NCBI RefSeq assembly: GCF_020360975.1 | Contig: NW_025408680.1 | Coordinates: 930,001 to 994,000 of the forward strand | Direction of reading: 5' to 3' | DNA from: Hirsutella rhossiliensis | Taxonomy: Eukaryota; Ascomycota; Sordariomycetes; Hypocreales; Ophiocordycipitaceae | DNA: 64,000 bases | Shown here: in pieces, positions 23,500-36,600 of the stretch | Numbering within the stretch: position 1 is the stretch's first letter | Layout of the letters: each line of letters starts with the position of its first letter | Notes under the pieces: model-generated | Seen by the model: only the letters and a program-made list of their open reading frames with translations | What the model was told of the DNA's origin: nothing | Databases searched by the model: none | Translations under genes and position numbers: made by a program

Positions 23500-26400
23500 C
23501 CTTTTACCCTAACCCTACCTATATATAACTAAAAGTACTATTCTAGAATATATAAAAGAGATATAAGTTAGCTTAGTTAGCGCTTTACTACTAAGCTAGC
23601 TTCGACCTAATAGTATTATAGGAAGTAGAAGCTATACTAGGAGGCGCCCTTAGAGCGGCGCCTTATAGCCTAGTTTATAAAGAGGGGAGGTACGCGCTAT
23701 ATATATATAAAAGGCTCGGGCTAGGGACTTAGTCGCCCCGGTCTAGACTAAACTAAAGCGAGGTAATTTTTAAGGATAGTACTAAACTATATATAATTTA
23801 CTTACTACTAAGGGCCGCGAGGACTAGAGCGTTTTATAACCTAAGCGTAATTAGACTAAAGCACCTTATAGTAATAGTAAGGGACTTTAATATCTATTAC
23901 CTACTCTAGGACGGATATAATAAAACCTTAGATAGCGCGATATAACTTATATAGGAGGCGATTAAATTACGACTTAAACTCGCTATCTTAAGAAGGGAGT
24001 ATATAAGATTTTTCTATAGCTAAAGGGATAGTACTATCGACCTAGCTTAAGTAACGCTAAAGACTAGGATATAGTATACTAGGCCTAACCTAGACCTAAC
24101 CGGGTTAGACTATATCCCTTAGACTATTATAATATAGGTCGATACCTAAGCCTAGGCACTTAAACCGGCCCTAAGGTAGAAAGAAGTAGAGGTAAAGCTA
24201 GTTAAAGCTAAGACTATATCTTAGCTAAGACTATACTAGCTAACGCTTTAGACGCTTAAGGATATCGACTAGGACCTAGACTATATCTTCGCTATTTTAA
24301 TATAGATCGCGATAGCTATAGTTCCGCGCTAAGGGTAAATATTACTTAAGGGCAACGTATAGTTTACCTTAAAGGTAAGGAGGGCGACGAGGGAGGCTAA
24401 GAAGGTAAGGAGGAAGTATAGGTAGGAAAGGAGCGAGGCGAACTAAGTAGACCTATATAAAGCGTTTATAGCTTAAAAGTAAACTATCCGCGAGGCGAGG
24501 AGGGCCTACTAGCGCGAGTTTCTAGAGGAATTTAGCGCTAATAATACTAAGCTCTAGAATATAAAGAGGTAGGCTAGACTCTATAGTAAGCTACTACTAA
24601 AACCGACCTATATCCCGCCGCTAGTTAAGGAGGGTAAGGACCGACTAATAAAAACCTTTAAAGGGAAGGCCTAGATATTAGCCGCTAAGTTCTTCCTACT
24701 AAAAGTAAGCACGACCTAAGGGCTACCCTAGCCTATAGCTAAGGCGACCCTTATAGTTAACTAATAGATCTAGCTAGCCGACGTTATAGTAGCGCTAAGT
24801 AAGATAGTAAGCTAGAAAGTAGCGGGCTTAGACGGCATCCCCTTAGGGTTTATTAAGAAGTATAGACTAGCCTTAGTCTAGCGACTAGCTATAATCTTTA
24901 ACGCTTATACCTAACTCTTATATTTCTTAGAACGGTTCTATAGCGTAAACGTAGTAGTAATTTAAAAGCTAGGAAAGAGGCCGGAAGCTTACTATATAGT
25001 AGGGGGATAGAGACTAATTTCCCTCCTACTTATAGTAGGGAAAGTACTTAAATAGATACTAGCTTAGAGGATTATAGGAGCTATAAAAGCGAACGATATC
25101 CTACTAGATAGATAAATAAGGAATAGGAGGGAGCGCTTTATAAAAGCGGCGATCCTACTAGTAATAGAACTAATACGCGCGACCTAGGCCTAGAAGGGTA
25201 TTATATCGTTCCTATAGCTAGATATTAAGGGCGTATTTAATATAGTTAACTATAATAAGCTTATAAGGGAACTAGGGCTTTAAGGATACCTTAGATAGCT
25301 TATAAGCCTAATATAAAGCTTTATAAGTAATAAAAGATTAACCCTTTACTTTAATAGGAGGACCTTAGAGCTAACTTAAGTACTAACGGGAGTCCCTTAA
25401 GGCTCCCCCTTATCCCTAATCCTATTTCTATACTATATAACCCCCTTATATAAGAGGCTTAGTACGATATATAGTATTTACGCCGTTAGCTTCGCCGACG
25501 ATATAAATATAGTTAGTATTAGACCTAATAAGGTAATAACGGTAGTATACCTAGAGGAGGCCTAGAAGGTATACGCGGAGTAGGCGGCTAAGTTCGCGGT
25601 TACTTTTAAACCGTCGAAGAGCGAGTTAATATACTTTATATAGAAAAGATAAGCGATAACGACGCTAGTCTACCTTAGGACTAACGTAGTAATACCGGTC
25701 TAGGAGGCCCGCTTACTAAGGGTTTAGGTATACTAGAAACTATACTAAAAGGCGCACCTAAAACGGCTCTAGGTAAAGATAAAGCGCTAGACTATAGCCC
25801 TAACTAAGCTCGCGTTATTTACGTAGGGCTATACCTTACCGCGCGCTAGGAAGTCTATAGTAAGATAATCCGGTTCCTAATCTCCTACGCTATAGTTATA
25901 TTCTATAAGATAACGCCTATAGGAGGGAAACTATATAGGATCGCGCGGGACTTAGTATAGGACTAGTTAGCCTACCTCTAGGTAGTAACGGGCGCCTACC
26001 GCGCGACCTTAGTTTACTAAGTAAAAGCGGAGGCATAGGTACCCTTAATCGACCTTTACCTAAACTAAAGAATAATAGATACCCTCCGAAGGTTAAAGGA
26101 TTTAGGGTTCCTAAGCTAAATTTAACGTATATCTAATATAGTCGCGGGTATACTTAAAAGGAAGCGACGCTAAAGAGTAAGTAGGCCCCTAGCGGCGCTA
26201 CTACCTAATAGGCCCCCCCTTACGAAGGAGATAAGGGGGGTCCGGAGCTAGATAGGATCGGACGACCTCCCGGATAAAGCTAGGTCGCTTAAAAGGCTAA
26301 ATAAGGAATAGGCCGCTTAATAAAACGCTAAGGAAAACGCGATCTAATAATACCGGACTACCCTCTACCTTACTAACTTCCTACTATAGTTCGATAAGGC

Positions 26401-26870
26401 AATAACGCTAGACCGTTATAAGGGACTCCCTAAGTATATTAGTATAGTAATTACTTAGATATATACGAGAAAGATTAGACTTAACGACTTCTTTTTTAAC
26501 TAATAGGTCCTTAGTATAGTCTCGCTAATATATACCTATAGATAAAAACGGGATACTATCTACTACGCGATAATTAACTATCTATTAACGGAGGAGGTAA
26601 GAAAGTCCCTCTTAATATAGGCCTAAGATATAGGCGACGTAAGAGCGGGCCTTTAAGGGAAAAAGATAGCAGCGCCGCTAGCGTAATAGTTCCTTTACTT
26701 AGGTAGGCTCTATTAGTTTAACCTAGCCTAGAGGCTATATATAGATATACTAGATAATAGGGCCGGGGCCGCGCTAGAGATAGAGCGGCCCTAAACTAAG
26801 ACTACCTTAGCTAACTACCTCCCTTACTAAGGCAACCTAAGAAGGGGAGAGGACTTATAATAATAGGTTT
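23500..26870 (+). pseudogene. LINE1b ORF2 (APE endonuclease, reverse transcriptase)
   Basis: The endonuclease block shows a DFNIYYLLQDGYNK-like motif (about 23882-23930) followed by STIDLA (about 24030). Reverse transcriptase shows LLIVGKVLKQ (about 25030), LDIKGVFN (about 25220), TGVPQGSPLSLILF (about 25385-25430) and an intact FADDINIV (about 25490-25515). The C-terminal part has an AGAYRAT-like element and ends in EIERP-like sequence near 26780. Stops are RIP-type. The element would nick DNA and copy its RNA at the nick. It has all key residues except those lost as TAG/TAA. Confidence 0.8.
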
Positions 26871-26889
26871 ATAGTATTAACTAAATTAA

Positions 26890-28400
26890 ACTTAAACTAA
26901 GCGTAAACCTTATCGCTTAAACTATAGACTAAATAGAACTAATATAACCTAACTAAGCCGGCCTTAATAGTTATAGAATAAGACCTACTACTAAAAGACC
27001 GTAACTAAATAAAACTTAACTTAAAACTAAACTAAGATAGAGCCGATAACTAGCCCTAAACTACGACCTTAGCCTAACTTATCGATAGTAACGTCTACCT
27101 TATTATTACGGCGGGAACGATAGGACCCCTTAAGGGTAGCACGTAGGGCATAGGAGGGAGTAACCTAAGACTTACGAGGAGTATAGGGACTACTATTACT
27201 ATAAGAAGCCTAACGATAACTAGCTAGGCCTAACCCTAAACCCGAACTAAAGCTAGTTTAGACGGCTAGCTTATAAGATAGAGTAACGACTAGGGTCTAT
27301 ACTAAGGTAGGACCTATACCGGCGGCGGCGTAGAGGCGCTTACTACGGCTTATACTATAACTATAGATCTAATTAAGGTTAAGACCAATAACGATCTCGG
27401 CTAAGACCGAACCGCGATAGCTATAAAGACGCTATTAAACGAAGTCGGGGGCGTTAGTAGGGTTAGTAGGCGACGTAAGATAGGGGCGCTTTAAGGCAGG
27501 CTCGGCGCTAGGAGAACTACTAGGCTAAGACTTAGCGTTAGAGCCGAGGGGGGGTAACGCGGTAGTCCCCTACGTTGGCTTTAAGATAACCGCGGGTATA
27601 GTAATAGTAGCGGACTCCTTAGCCTTAGCCTTAGATAGACCCTTAAACGTAATAGCCGCCTTACCCTTACCTTTACCCTTACCCTCCCCTTTATTAAAAG
27701 GGGCCGAGGCTAGATTAGGCCTAGTAAGGTTAAAACCGCTACCCTTACTATCGTAGTCGTTACCGGCGATAGGGCAGAAATAGTTAGCGAGATCGTTAAC
27801 CGCTATAAGAGTCTTTTAAGTAACTAAGAGCGACTTAGGCCCGACTTAAGCTAAGGTCTTAATAGTATCGCTAAACTTACCTAGGTACTTCTTTAAGGAC
27901 TTATATATATAGCGGGTATTATCTATAAAACGGGTAAAAGCTAAAGCGAGAGTCTTAATATTTTCGGCGACTATAGCTAGACTAAGGGTAGACTCGCTTA
28001 ATATACCCTTACCCTTAGCGGCGGGGGCCTTTTAACTAGCGCGTATATAAGTTTCTAGAATAGTATAGTAAAGGCGCTCTTATACTAAGCCCTTTATAAG
28101 GGAAGGGCTATTAACCTCGGACTATACTTAGTAAAGGGCATAAGCGGCCTCCTTACCCTTAAAGGTAATCTAGAACTTAGATTAGTACTAAACTCGGACT
28201 ATATTATAGTAGGGCGGGGTTACTTACTTAATAATAAGACTAGTTAAAGTCGGCGTAAGCGATATACGCTTTAGCCTTTACGGCTAGTAAAGTTAGCGAA
28301 AAGTACTAAAGGTAAGACCGACCTAGGATAGGACTAAGACTAATACTTATAGGACTAGTTTTAATAGCTAGCGAAGGACTTATAAGTAAGCTCGCTAGTA
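26890..28400 (-). pseudogene. LINE1 antisense ORF in the 3' region (candidate)
   Basis: Reading the minus strand from about 28400 to 26900 gives one frame with stops only at Trp/Gln-type codons. It includes a roughly 50-codon stretch with no stop (about 27860 to 27710) that carries a Lys/Gly-rich patch (KGEGKGKGKGKA). The opposite frame in phase is also fairly open, so coding direction is not proven. The Lys/Gly patch looks more protein-like than the Leu/Pro repeat of its complement. The ORF converges on ORF2. The rest, 28400-29278, is 3' untranslated sequence with no recognised feature. Confidence 0.35.
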
Positions 28401-29278
28401 AGGCGCTTAATATATATAAAATAGGGAATAGAGCGTTCCGATCCCGCTATAGTAGCGACTTTCTTATAAGGAGGGGGCTTTAAAGGAAGCGAGCCGCTAT
28501 TACCTAAGTCGGCTTCTTAGTTAAATATAATAATATAATAGCGTATAAACTAAATACTATATAAGGGAGAACTAAGGATATAGAAACGATATAGGTAAGG
28601 AGCTAGGGCTTATATAAGCAATAATAAATAAAGAGGTAAGAGGAGATAGGAACGAAACTATAGGGGGAGGGTAGGTATATATATACGCGAGCTAGGCGCG
28701 TATAATTAGTACCTATATAATAGACGGTAAATATAGGCTACCGCGCCCTTAATTAGGAAGTCGCGTAGCCGGACGGGAACCGATTTTCGATTAGCGGAGC
28801 CGGCCGACCGAATTTCGATTAGCCGGCCCTACCTAGGAGCGACCTATACTAGCGCCCGGCCCGGCAACCGGATATTACCTGCCCTACTAACTAATAGACC
28901 GATAGGCCGACGCGGCCGCTACCGCGGCTACGCGGTAGTAGCGTAGGAGCCGTAGAGAATAAAGGCGCCTACGAGCCGGACCCTTAGAGAGAGACTACTA
29001 CCTATAACCCTAGGCCCGGGCTAGTAAGCCTGGGCCGCGGCCGCTTAGGATAGTAGCGGCTACGGCCTAAGAGGGCCTACGCTAAAAAGCGAGTATATAG
29101 GAGAAGCCTACGGTAGCTAGCGTAAATTTCCTATATACTATAATAATAACCTCGTTTAAGGTAGACCTATATTAAAAGAGGGGAGGGTTTTCCCTTAGGT
29201 ACTTTAGTTTTTCCCTCCTATTTAATATTAAAGTTCTAAATACCTCTAGTAAGGTCCCTAGTATAATTTAATAATAAA

Positions 29279-30629
29279 GTAGTTTTTCCTTACTTTTTTC
29301 TAGGCTTTATATACTATAAAGTAAGTTTAGGTCTACGATAGGTAGTTCCCTTAATATAAGATATAGTTATAAGGGATTTTACCTTTCTTAGCTTTATATT
29401 TATCTTTACCTTTATTATATACTATACTCTTATATTAGCTATAAAGGTATATTAATATATACCGCTTAATAATATAGCTATACCTATAATAGGTATAATA
29501 CCTTTATAGTTAAACCGACTTATTATAAGGTTTATATTAAAAGATTTATACTTTAAGGACTAAGGTTAGGTTATAAAGCTTATTAGCTTCTTTTAAGCTA
29601 CCGACCTTAATAAGTATAGTTATCGCCGTCGATATCTTAGATTAAGGGTATAGCGCTTAGGCTTAAAGGACCTTAACTTTATTTACTTTTATAATCTTAT
29701 AAAGTAATCGCTCCTTATTTACTATTACTACCCTTAAAAGGATATTCTTAGCGACTACTATATATACGTAGTAGGTAATCGTAGCCTTTAGTTTAAATAT
29801 AGCCTTAACCTAGCCTTAGTCCCTTTAATAGGCTCTCGCTATAATATTAAATATAACCGCGATATCTTTACTTTAAAAGCGCCTCGCTACTATAGCGCTT
29901 ATAGCTTTTAGGGCTATATTTATCGCTTTAAAAGCTATATTTATCGCTTTTACTATATCCTTTAGTTCGCGGCTTAGGATTTTAAGCGGTACTATAATAA
30001 AGACTATAATAATCTTATATTTATAGCGTAGTAAGACCTATTTTACCGCGTCTTTATATTAGGTCGGTCCCTTAGTCTTAGCTATAACTATAGCCTAGGT
30101 TCGCTTTAGGCCCCTTAGGCCTAAAGCGATACTTTAGTAGAGTTCTTCCTTAACTACCTCCTTAATTACTTCTTAGATTATTATCTTAAAGCTCTTATCT
30201 ATATAAAGTACTATTAAAAACACGCTATTAGCTCGGCCCTTTATCTTAGAGAGCTATTTAACTACTACCTATACCCTATTAAACTATATACTTAGGATAA
30301 AGCCCGCGAGTTTATTATATACTACTTTTTTTATAAGGTCGCTTAGTACCTAAGCTAGTATTATATTACTACTTTAAGTTTATTAACTCGCTTTATCTAA
30401 GTATAGAAATTTAAGTAGCGTCTCTTTACGCTATATACTTTAGTTAAGCCTAGTATATTAAGGGCCGCTATTATATCTACCTACCCTTTAGCCTTAGTAT
30501 AGTATTATTATTCAGGGTAATTAATACCGCTAAAATAATTCTTAGTATTAGTTAGTATTTTAGTCGCGATATATACCTATTATAGGTATATATTAGTTTT
30601 ATAAGAAGTCTTTTTTCCTTATTAGCCTA
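29279..30629 (-). pseudogene. LINE1a 5' part with ORF1
   Basis: Reverse complement of LINE1b 21940-23225, including the zinc-knuckle region (about 29400-29520). It has a slightly longer 5' leader than LINE1b. It ends at the 14-bp duplication 30630-30643, after which S1 resumes. Confidence 0.75.
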
Positions 30630-30643
30630 GGTTATTCCCTTTA

Positions 30644-30748
30644 AACTATATTATAAAGCTTTTTTTTACTAGCTTATTTTATAGAGCCTCCTTATACTTA
30701 TTTTTTCTTTATAATAGTAAAATAAGAATATAAGGGTATATTCTTATA
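30644..30748. mobile_element. S1, right part
   Basis: Matches the last 105 bp of S2 and S3 and ends TTCTTATA, followed by the ATATA duplicate at 30749-30753. Together with 3339-3930 it completes a 697-bp unit. Confidence 0.75.
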
Positions 30749-30962
30749 ATATACTAGTAATAGCTATTACTATAGCGGCTCTTAACTTAGTTAGTATAAG
30801 AGAGCTCTTATAATATATACTATATATAAGCGGCCGCGCGAGTAGCTCTAGCTTATACTTAGCGCTTATACCTTAATAAGTTAGCGAAATATATTTATTA
30901 TACTTACTAAATAGCGGACTTATAAGGGTAGTAGAAGTAAAGGTAAGGGCTAAGGGGCTAGG
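30749..30962 (+). mobile_element. A2, middle segment
   Basis: It continues A2 from 3338 and aligns with A1 about 1090-1285, the antisense-ORF region. It is cut at GGGGCTAGG (30954-30962) by LINE2; the same nonamer is at 40438-40446, where A2 resumes. Confidence 0.7.
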
Positions 30963-30989
30963 TTTTTTTCTTTTTTTATATTATTACTT

Positions 30990-32905
30990 ATATATAGCCT
31001 TTAAGGCTATAAGGAGGCTAGTAAGGGCCTAGGCCCTTATTAATAGTCCTAGCTAGCTATAAAGCTTAAGGGCTTATAATTAATTAAGGAAAGGGTAGCT
31101 ATAAAGGTAATAATAAAAGAAAGGTTAGTTTAGTTCCTCTTATATAGTAATTCTCCCCTTTAAGGGCCCTAGGGCCCCTAGGTTACTTCTTTTTAAGCTA
31201 CTTAGCTATTTCTATCTTTATTTTAGCTAAGAAGGTTAAAAGGGCTTCCCTTTCTTCCTTAGAGCTATTAAGAATAAGTAGGCTAAGGGCCCCCTTTTAT
31301 CTCTTAGAAATTTATTAAAGGACCTCTCTTTCCCTCTTATAGTTTAGGCACCTTAGGATAAAGTACCTAGCTATATACCTTCCTTAGCTATAATAGTAGT
31401 TATCTTAGTTTACTTTATTAGTCCTTTTAAAAAAGGAAAATTAAAAGCTAGCCTTAAAGAGGAGCTAGTAAAAAGCTAAGAGGGTTAGCCTAGGCCTCCT
31501 TATAAGGTCCTTTTCCTAGCTAAGGGCTAGGTAGGGGGTCTTTTAAATAAACGTATAGTACTTACTTAAGCTTTTAGCCTTAGGGCCTTTAGCTACCTAA
31601 GTAGCTTAAAGTCCCTTTTAATAGTCTTTAATAGCTTACTAGACCTTTCTTTATAAGTAGCTAATAAAGACTAAGGGGGTCCCTTAAGTAAAGGCCTTTA
31701 AGCTTCTTTTAGCTTACTAATCTACTAGCTTATTACTAAAGATCCTTAGGTAGCTAAGGTACTAGTAAAGCTATATATTATAAAAGGCTTTTAAGCTAAA
31801 TAAGAGCTTTTTAATATATATAACTAGGTCTAAGAAACTTATAACCTTCCTTATAATAGCTTAGCTATTTATAAAGATATATACTTTTATAAGGGGGTTA
31901 AAGGAGCTAAGCCTTAAAGGCTAAGGCCTCTTAGTTAGGTCTTTTAAGACCCTTAGTATCGCGAATAGCTCTATATTAACTACTTTAATTAAGGGCCCTA
32001 GGTTTTTATAGTATGCTTTAATAGGCTTATTTTCTAGGCTTATTTTATAAAAAGAGTAAGCGTTAGTCTTTATAAGAGACCCTTTAAGGTACCTCTTAAA
32101 GCTATTAGTATAAAAGGCTAAGGGCTATAACCTAAAGTCTTTTAAGCTAGCTAGGCTTACTAAGAAAGGTTAGTACTACTTCTTAGTTAAGGGCTTAAAG
32201 CCCTTTATTATTATTATAATAAAGGCCCTAGGCTCTAAGGCCTATAAAGGCTCCTAGCTAGCTTTCCTTCTTTCTAAGTTATAATTAAGTCCTATAATAG
32301 CTATTTAGCCTTTAAGGAGGCGGAAGAGCTATATATATAGCTTAATATAGCTTAAGGCTCTTAAGTTAAATCCTAAGTTAGTAAGGTTATCTTATATAGC
32401 TAGGTTATAAGCTTACTTTATAAGGTAACTAAGTAAGAAGTATAGGCTTTAAAGGTTATAAGATAAGTATACCCTTTTAAATTATACCTTTAGTAGTAAT
32501 AGGGCTGCTTTAGTTTTTAAAGCCTTAATAAGGGATCCTTTAAAGGCCTCTAAGACCTTTAAAAGAGCTTAGTTTTAAAGCTTTTAAAAAGGCTTTATAA
32601 GGCTCTTAAGGGTCTTAGGCCCCCTATACTAAAGCTAGGCCCTATTATTATAAGATAGAAATTATATAATTTATTATATAATATATTATATAATATCTTT
32701 CCCTTATATATATCGTTTAGCTAAGAGAAAGAGAGATTCTTTTCTTTTCTCCTTTTTTATTTAACTATAGTTACTCTTTAGCTACGTTTTCCTCATATCT
32801 TATACTATCTCCCTTTATATCTTTCTTTCTTTTACCTTAAGCCCCTTACTTAAGCCGATCTATTCTACCTTACCTAGCTATTATATAATACTTATAGTCT
32901 ACTAT
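30990..32905 (-). pseudogene. LINE2 ORF2, C-terminal part (RNase H-like) and 3' end
   Basis: The minus strand continues the reading frame interrupted by C2. A stretch near 31940-31990 reads VNIELFAILRVLKDL, like the Glu-containing helix of RNase H in fungal LINEs. RIP stops are many. The last few hundred bases before the tail hold nothing I can name. Confidence 0.5.
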
Positions 32906-33391
32906 TCTTATAAAGAGAGATATAAGAAATATATATAAAATGCATAAAGGTGAAATTAAAAGTAAGGGGTCGGATAGGCAGGGTAGAGAGATTTAATTCT
33001 TACGGGAGTAGTAATAAAGGTAAGGGAGTATATATTATATTTCCTTAATTATCCTTCTTTCCTCTATCTAACGCCCCTCTTTATACCTATCTAGCATCTT
33101 AATTAATAAAGAAGATCCTACTTAAAGAAGCTACTAATATCCTTTTAACTACCGAGCTTTTCGCTGGTTTTTCCCCTCTTTTCTAGCCGTTGCCGGTATA
33201 TCTATCTTATCTTTCGCTACCTCTATAGGAAGCTATCGCTACTTCTACTTCCCCTTATACCCCTACCCTCCTTTCTATACCTCTTTTTAGCTCCTTCTTC
33301 CTTCTTCTATACTAGGTGTTTTTAGCTTCCTTAGTCCCTCGTGCTAAGGGATATCTCCGAGAACTATAAAATTAGGCTACGCTTCGCGACA
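32906..33391 (-). repeat. C2 3' LTR (486 bp)
   Basis: Starts as a RIP-altered TCTCGCGAAG on the plus strand and ends CTTCGCGACA. Same length as all intact LTRs of this family. Confidence 0.85.
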
Positions 33392-33649
33392 TACCCCCTT
33401 AGCTATAGCCTGCCCCTTAAGGGCATAGCTAATACGGCTTTAGGCTAGTAAGCGTATAGAGGAGGTTCTTAGCTCTATACTTCTCCCTTTACTCGAGGAA
33501 AGTAGTAGCCCTTTCGGGTCCCTAGGCTCTTTTAGACCTACTTAAGGAAAAGGGGCCTAAAAAGGGGAAAGTCCTATAAGAAAGGGGGCCTTCTTAGAAG
33601 GGAAAAACCTAATTAAATAAGGGGCCCTTTAAAGGAAAAAACCTCTTCC

Positions 33650-36600
33650 TTTTCTTCGGCTATAGACGTTACCTTCTTATACGGGCTATTAGCTCCTCTC
33701 ATAGACTCTTAAGGCGGGCCTCTAAGGATAGCTTCTCTCGAACGTCTTCTAGCCCTATTTACTATAAAAAGACAGCTAGCTTCTACTTTAGTAGGGGCTT
33801 CGTAAGACCGTTAGCTTTTATTAATACCGTTAGAACCTAATAAACGGAAATAAGTCCCCTTTAGACCTCTTAGCGTAACTAATACTAGTAAATATCGATA
33901 TACCGTAGCCGGGTTAATAGCTTACTATTTTCCTCCGTAAGAATCTATAGAGTCTATATATTATCGTATTATATAGCTAACGGGGACGGAATTTATAGTC
34001 GTAAAGATATTAGTAGCCGGCTAAGGAAAATCGCTTCTTTTAACGCTTCTAAAAGAGCTAGTAGCTCTGCCTCTATACTTAAAGTTATAATAGTAGCTTA
34101 TTTCGAAGCTCTCTAAGCAATAGTTCCTCTAAAAAGGGATATAATATACCTTTATAAGCTCTTTCTATCTAAGGAATTATCTATAAAGGACGAATCGCTC
34201 GAATAAAGGAAGATTTCGGTAGCTTATTTCCTTCCCTACCCTCCTAGGCATAGACTATATAATCTCGTTAAATAAAGATAAAGGATAGCTCTATCTACTA
34301 CTTCTTAATGCCTAGGGCTAGGATTCTAGTTATACCTAGCTAGCTAGGAGACCGTAAAAGAGATATCCGGTCTAATAGAAATAGCAAAAAAAAGCAGGGA
34401 GCCTACCTTCTATTAATATTAGTGTTTCTCTTGCTCCCTAGCTTAAAAGGTCGGATTAGGTAAAAGGTCTTCGTCTAATATAGGCATAGAGGGAAGCTTC
34501 TTATCGAGGGAATTAAGGAGGAATTTATAAGCGACCTTATCGATATAGGCGTCTTAGGTAAGCTAGATAGTCCGTTAGGACCTATTCTAAAGGATTCGTA
34601 TCCCTAGGAACTACTTTAGCTCCCCTAGCCTAGTTATCTTATACCTTTATTATAGGCCTTATATAGCCTCCCTAGTAGCAGCCTCTTCCTCTTTTAGGTA
34701 GGCCTAGATAATATCGTCGACGTAGAAGAAGACCGTGATTTTACCCTTCTATATTATATATAGTTCCTAAGGGACTTTCTTAAAGCCTAGGGCTTCGAGG
34801 GAACCTATTAAATGCTATTGCTAAAGAAGGGGTAATCTTCGTAGTCTATATAGAGCTTTCCTAAGCCGTAGAACCTTTCTTAGTTATTAGAAACTAAGAG
34901 GAAGTCGTATATAGATAACTTCTTCTTCCTTAAGTAGGCAGTTAATAAAGGCGTTAACTATATCTATCTAATTAAGTTCGAGGTCGAATTCTACTACTAT
35001 AGCTATAAGGGTCTAAAAAGACATCCTTACTAGGGTGGTTGCCTTAGTAGGTAGATCCCCTTTTTCCTATTAATTCCTATAGATAACTAGCCGGGCTTTA
35101 TACTTCTAAAGGAAGCCGTGTTTATTAGTCTTATAGATAAAGACCTACTTATAGCTAAGGACCTATTTTCCTCTTGCCTTTTCCTTAAGGACCTCTTCGA
35201 AAGACCTTATCTCCTTATATAAGGCTAGGTAGTCTTTCTAGGCCTAGAAAAACTAGTCTTTAAAAGGGTGTTTTTCTAGCTACTTTTAGTTTACTAGTAG
35301 GTCTAGGAGGTCTCTTTTATATACCTTCCTTGCTAATAGAGGCTTAAAAAGCCGGCCTGCTATAAACGCTCCGTAGGAACCGTCTTCTATTAGCGTTAGG
35401 TAGAAGTCGGAAAATCGATCGAAATAAGGGAGAGATTAGTCTTTTTTTATATCGGGCCCTATACCTTCCTTTGCTTCTCGAAGTAGGGATAAAAAGGCAG
35501 CCGAGTAATCCTTCGAGAGAGGTGCCTTTCCTACCCCCTTAAGGGTTAAGACGGGAAGACTAATAGAGAAAGCTACTTCTAGATCTTCTTCTTACGTAGG
35601 AGGAAGTATAGGGAAGTAGGCGTATTCTAGCTCTACCGCTTTCCTATAGTCTCCTTCTTTATCTAGATTATCTAATCTAGTAGCTTCCTCTTCTTCGAAG
35701 TCGGCGTTATCCTCGACTACTTTAACGTTAGTTTCTTCTTTTATTTCCTCGTCTAGGGCCTCTTCTTAAGACTATTAGGAAGGGGGGATTTAAATCTTCT
35801 AAATTAGCTAACGTTATAAGAGTAAGAAGGGCTATTAATCCCTCTTTCCGTCGAAGAAGCTAGATTCGTCGAAAATTATATCCCTAGTTAAAATAACCTT
35901 CTATAGAAGAGGAATCTAGATCCGGAAGATATTTATAGAATTATACTTAACGAGGTAACTAATAAAGGCTCTAGGATTAAGCTTTCTTTTCTTCTTCCTT
36001 TTTAGCTATATATCGGCAGTTATAGTATATACCTTATAGCCGTAGGCACGAAGGTAGGCTAGTAAGGCCCTTTTCTTCGTAAAGAGCTTAAGGGGGGATT
36101 TCTAGTCTATTCCTTAGGTCTTTAAAAGGGTCTCTAGGTCCCTATAGTCCCTTAGTCCCCTAAGGTCCCTTAGTCCCCTAGGGTCCCTTAGTCCCCTAGG
36201 GTCCCTTAGGGTCCGGTTCCGAAGGTAATAGGCGGTCTTAACGACTTCCCTCTAAAGGTCGTATAAAAGCTTTATAGTAAGTCTTATTATACGGGCCCTT
36301 TCTATTATAGCACCCCTTAATATTTCTGCCCCTCCGTTCTAGGCCTAGGTATTCGGTGCTAATAGAAGGGGTAAAATGCCCCTTTTTCGAAGCTAATTTA
36401 AGATATCCTTCGTAAATAGCTCTCTATTAAACCGTATCTTCTTTACCTTATAGCTAAAGTAGGACTTTATCTAGTTAACGAAGTCTAAGAGGGTAGACTA
36501 GTTATACTTACTTAGGTAGGTCCGTAAGAAATAAGGGAAAACTATCCTTAAAAAAGCGTCTATAAAAAACATTACTCTAATAAAGCTTTCTTAATCCCTA

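Larger units (their letters stand above)
21912..29278 (+). mobile_element. LINE1b: full-length Tad-like LINE, plus strand, inserted in LINE1a
   Basis: A 7.37-kb unit flanked by a 13-14-bp duplication related to AGTAGTTTTTCCTT (21898-21911 and 29279-29292) and ending in a TAA-rich tail (29268-29278). It contains ORF1 with zinc knuckles, ORF2 with endonuclease and reverse transcriptase, and an unusually long (about 2.4 kb) 3' region. RIP is milder than in LINE1a, with CpG retained, so this copy is the best template for reading the family. It lies in the opposite orientation to its host, giving a large inverted repeat. Confidence 0.88.
3931..30629 (-). mobile_element. LINE1a: Tad-like non-LTR retrotransposon, minus strand, interrupted by G1, S2 and LINE1b
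   Basis: The element is in pieces: 3931-4654 (3' end with a TTA-rich tail complement), 15878-18892, 19593-21911 and 29279-30629 (5' end). Joined, they follow LINE1b in reverse complement over about 7.4 kb. It carries RIP-broken ORF1 and ORF2 and a long 3' region. The tail at 3931-3945 is a run of TTA, that is TAA repeats on the element strand. G1, S2 and LINE1b each interrupt it with their own target duplications, so LINE1a predates them and postdates S1. Confidence 0.85.
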
